Assembly: GCA_021811745.1 (NCBI GenBank)
Contig: JAJZNH010000116.1
Coordinates: 1-7,167 of the forward strand
Direction of reading: 5' to 3'
Source: Acidobacteriota bacterium
GTDB lineage: Bacteria; Acidobacteriota; Terriglobia; Terriglobales; Acidobacteriaceae
DNA: 7,167 nt
Notes under the pieces: model-generated
What the model saw: the letters and a program-made list of their open reading frames with translations, nothing else
The model's database searches: none
What the model was told of the DNA's origin: nothing
Shown here: one piece after another, positions 4,868-7,167 of the stretch
Position numbering within the stretch: position 1 is the stretch's first letter
Layout of the letters: each line of letters begins with the position of its first letter
Translations under genes and position numbers: made by a program

Positions 4868-7167
4868 TGCGCAGCGAAGGCTCCAGCCCACTAGCGAGCG
4901 CAGCCAACGGCCAGAAGCCCTTCTGGCTGGCCCGCTCGACGCGCACCATCTTCTTCTTCGCGGCCGTGCTCACCGTGGCCGGCATCTACTGCGCTTTCCA
5001 GGTGCCGATCGCGGTCTTTCCGGCGACAAACTTTCCGCGCGTACTGATCGCCGTGGACAACGGCGTCATGCCGGTCGACCAAATGGAAGTGACCATCACC
5101 CGGCCCATTGAAGAGGCGGTGAACAGCGTTCCGGGCCTTTTGACCGTGCGCTCGACCACCAGCCGCGGAACGGCCGAAGTGAGCCTGTTCTTTGGCTGGA
5201 ACGTGAACATGATTACATCGTTACAGTTGGTGAATGCGGCGCTGGCACAGGTGCAGCCCGAGTTGCCCCCGACGGCCAAGATCACAGCCAACCGCCTGAC
5301 GTTTGCCACTTTCCCTATTCTCGGTTATAGCCTGACCTCCGACACCGTGCCGCTGACTCAATTGTGGGAGATTGCGACCTATGAGTTGAAGCCGCCACTG
5401 AATCGCGCGGCGGGGGTAAGCACCGTAGTCGTGCAGGGCAGTCAGATACCGGAGTACCACGTAATCCCCAACCTGGCGCTGCTCCAGAACGCCGGTGTGA
5501 CGATCACGGACCTGGTCAATGCGATCCAGGCTTCGAACATCATCGAATCACCTGGCCTGTACGATGCCAATCACCAGTTGATTCTGGGGCTGGTGGGAGC
5601 ACAGGTCCACGATATCGAAGAATTACGCCAACTCGTAGTGAAAACTACGCCGGGCGGTGCTCCGGTGCGAGTGGCAGATGTGGCCACTGTAAAGCGGGCC
5701 ATCATGCCGGTCTATACGACCGTAACCGCGAACGGCAAGCCCGCGGTGCTGTTGTACATTGCGCGCCAGCCCTCAAGTAACACGGTTGCCGTGGCGGATG
5801 CGGTGGCATCCCAGATTAAGGAACTGCAGCGGAAGTTGCCTCCAGGCGTGAAGCTCGAGCCCTTTTACGACCAATCCCAACTGGTCCGCGACAGCATTGC
5901 CAGCGTGCGCGACGCCATCTGCATCGGGCTTTTCCTGGCCTGCGTAGTGCTCTTTCTGTTTCTGCGCGATTGGACCTCTTCGCTGGTGGCCGGACTGGTG
6001 ATTCCGGTAACGGTAGCCATAACGATTTTGACGCTTTGGGCGATCGGCCAGAGCTTCAACCTGATGACGCTGGGCGGACTGGCGGCGGCAATCGGACTGG
6101 TGATCGACGACGCCATTGTGATGGTGGAGAACATCGTGCTCCACCGGGATGCGGGCGAACACCGCACCGAGGCAGTGCGCAAGGCCCTGCAGGAGCTGAC
6201 AAAGCCGCTGCTCGGTTCCACCATCACGCCGGTGGTCGTCTTTCTTCCGCTGGTCGCGGTCAGCGGCGTGACGGGAACCTTCTTCCGGGCGCTGGCCATC
6301 ACCATGACCGCAGCATTGCTCACCTCGCTGGCGCTTGCGCTCACCTGGACACCGGGGCTAAGCTTCGTGCTGCTGCACGACCGGGGCAACAATATGGCGC
6401 ACGAAGACCATGCGGCCGGCCGCCTGCTCAGTGGTGTGCTGCGAGCTCACCGCCGGGCCCTGAATTGGGCGCTGGCCAAGCCAATCTGGCTTGGCGTCGC
6501 GTGTTTGTTGCTGGTGGTAGGCACCTGGGCGGGATACCAGGGTCTGGGGACCAACCTGCTGCCAGAAATGGACGAGGGAGGCTTCATCCTCGACTACATT
6601 ATGCCGGCGGGCAGCTCGCTCAAGGAGACCAATCGCGTCCTTGAGCATGTTTACCGCATCCTGCATTCCATCCCCGAGGTGGAAAACACCACGCGGCGCA
6701 CGGGTCTGCAGTTGGGCCTGGCTGCAGTGACTGAAGCGAATACCGGCGATTTTACGGTGAAGCTCAAAGCAAAGCGCAGCCGCTCTGTGTGGCAAGTGAT
6801 GGATGAAGCGCGAGCGCGGATCAACGCCGCCGAACCGGAACTGGACATCGAGCTGACGCAGATCTTGCAGGACAACATCAACGACCTTTCCAACGCACCA
6901 GAGCCGATCCAGATCAAACTCTTCTCGGAAGATCCAAAGCTCCTTGCGCAACTGGGCCCCAGAGTAGGCGATGCGATATCAAGCGTTCCCGGCGTAGTTG
7001 ATGTGAGAAACGGCATCGAGGATACTATCAGCGGCCCGGCAACCAACTTTCAGGTCGATCCGGTGACTGCGGCCCGGCTCGGTTTTACGCCTGCCGAGGT
7101 GGCGGAGGCCGCGACGGCGATCCTGGACGGGCTCGCCCTTCCCAATCCTCCGCTGACCAATGCTCGC
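4867..7167 (+). CDS. RND efflux permease, HAE-like, 3' end beyond the window
   Basis: This frame is open without a stop to the window edge, giving 767 residues, about 260-280 short of the usual RND length. It would be the inner-membrane proton-driven pump of the tripartite system. The N-terminus is cytosolic, followed by TM1 at about 26-44 and VPIAVFPATNFPRV. The first porter region includes ITRPIEEAVNSVPGL and the CzcA/CusA-like GGAPVRVADVATVKR. TM2-TM6 lie at about 349-497. TM4 carries the proton-relay pair D414-D415 in GLVIDDAIVMVEN, with E421 following. TM7 is at about 541-556, and then NLLPEMDEGGF and SIPEVENTTRRTG open the second porter half. The Asp-Asp pair is typical of hydrophobe/drug exporters (HAE type), whereas metal exporters usually have a single Asp at this place. 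Other stretches look closer to the CzcA/CusA group, so the substrate class is uncertain. The cut is due to the window, not a mutation. Confidence 0.95.
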   Translation, partial: MRSEGSSPLASAANGQKPFWLARSTRTIFFFAAVLTVAGIYCAFQVPIAVFPATNFPRVLIAVDNGVMPVDQMEVTITRPIEEAVNSVPGLLTVRSTTSRGTAEVSLFFGWNVNMITSLQLVNAALAQVQPELPPTAKITANRLTFATFPILGYSLTSDTVPLTQLWEIATYELKPPLNRAAGVSTVVVQGSQIPEYHVIPNLALLQNAGVTITDLVNAIQASNIIESPGLYDANHQLILGLVGAQVHDIEELRQLVVKTTPGGAPVRVADVATVKRAIMPVYTTVTANGKPAVLLYIARQPSSNTVAVADAVASQIKELQRKLPPGVKLEPFYDQSQLVRDSIASVRDAICIGLFLACVVLFLFLRDWTSSLVAGLVIPVTVAITILTLWAIGQSFNLMTLGGLAAAIGLVIDDAIVMVENIVLHRDAGEHRTEAVRKALQELTKPLLGSTITPVVVFLPLVAVSGVTGTFFRALAITMTAALLTSLALALTWTPGLSFVLLHDRGNNMAHEDHAAGRLLSGVLRAHRRALNWALAKPIWLGVACLLLVVGTWAGYQGLGTNLLPEMDEGGFILDYIMPAGSSLKETNRVLEHVYRILHSIPEVENTTRRTGLQLGLAAVTEANTGDFTVKLKAKRSRSVWQVMDEARARINAAEPELDIELTQILQDNINDLSNAPEPIQIKLFSEDPKLLAQLGPRVGDAISSVPGVVDVRNGIEDTISGPATNFQVDPVTAARLGFTPAEVAEAATAILDGLALPNPPLTNAR

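Noticed and set aside
4867..7167. Truncated or broken permease gene
   Set aside because: The frame stays open to the last base with normal RND motifs in order; the missing C-terminal part is simply beyond the window edge.

Overview
The window reads as an ordinary chromosomal segment of a GC-rich Gram-negative bacterium. It has an outer-membrane factor, a lipoprotein adaptor and an RND pump, which require two membranes, and a periplasmic c-type cytochrome. The protein style (Ala/Pro-rich low-complexity tails, outer-membrane gene first in the efflux operon) reminds me of soil Acidobacteriota, but this is an impression and not a phylogenetic result. I see no rRNA, tRNA, CRISPR array, insertion sequence or phage gene.

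Left part, minus strand: an aldo/keto reductase gene (1016-2002) is followed downstream by a 306-base gap and then by a small secreted monohaem cytochrome c gene (107-709). The gap holds a nested inverted repeat directly after the reductase stop and a possible -10 box for the cytochrome gene. Bases 1-106, downstream of the cytochrome gene, show no gene or clear terminator.

Middle: a 115-base intergenic region (2003-2117) separates the reductase from a divergently transcribed operon. It contains a perfect 10-base palindrome that could be an operator for one or both directions.

Right part, plus strand: a compact tripartite efflux operon. It encodes a TolC-type outer-membrane channel (2118-3545), an RND periplasmic adaptor lipoprotein (3566-4867) and an RND inner-membrane permease (4867-7167). 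The permease gene is still open at the window edge, with 767 codons visible of roughly 1,030 expected. Spacing is 20 bases between the first two genes, and the second and third overlap by one base, so co-transcription and coupled translation are likely. Together the three products would form a proton-driven envelope-spanning pump. The permease has the Asp-Asp pair typical of drug/hydrophobe (HAE-type) exporters, so heavy-metal export is not the favoured reading, although some stretches look CzcA/CusA-like. No regulator gene lies in the window.

I found no clearly new biological system here. The points most worth a second look are the divergent-region palindrome, the nested inverted repeat after the reductase gene, the mixed character of the permease, and the tandem repeats in the cytochrome.
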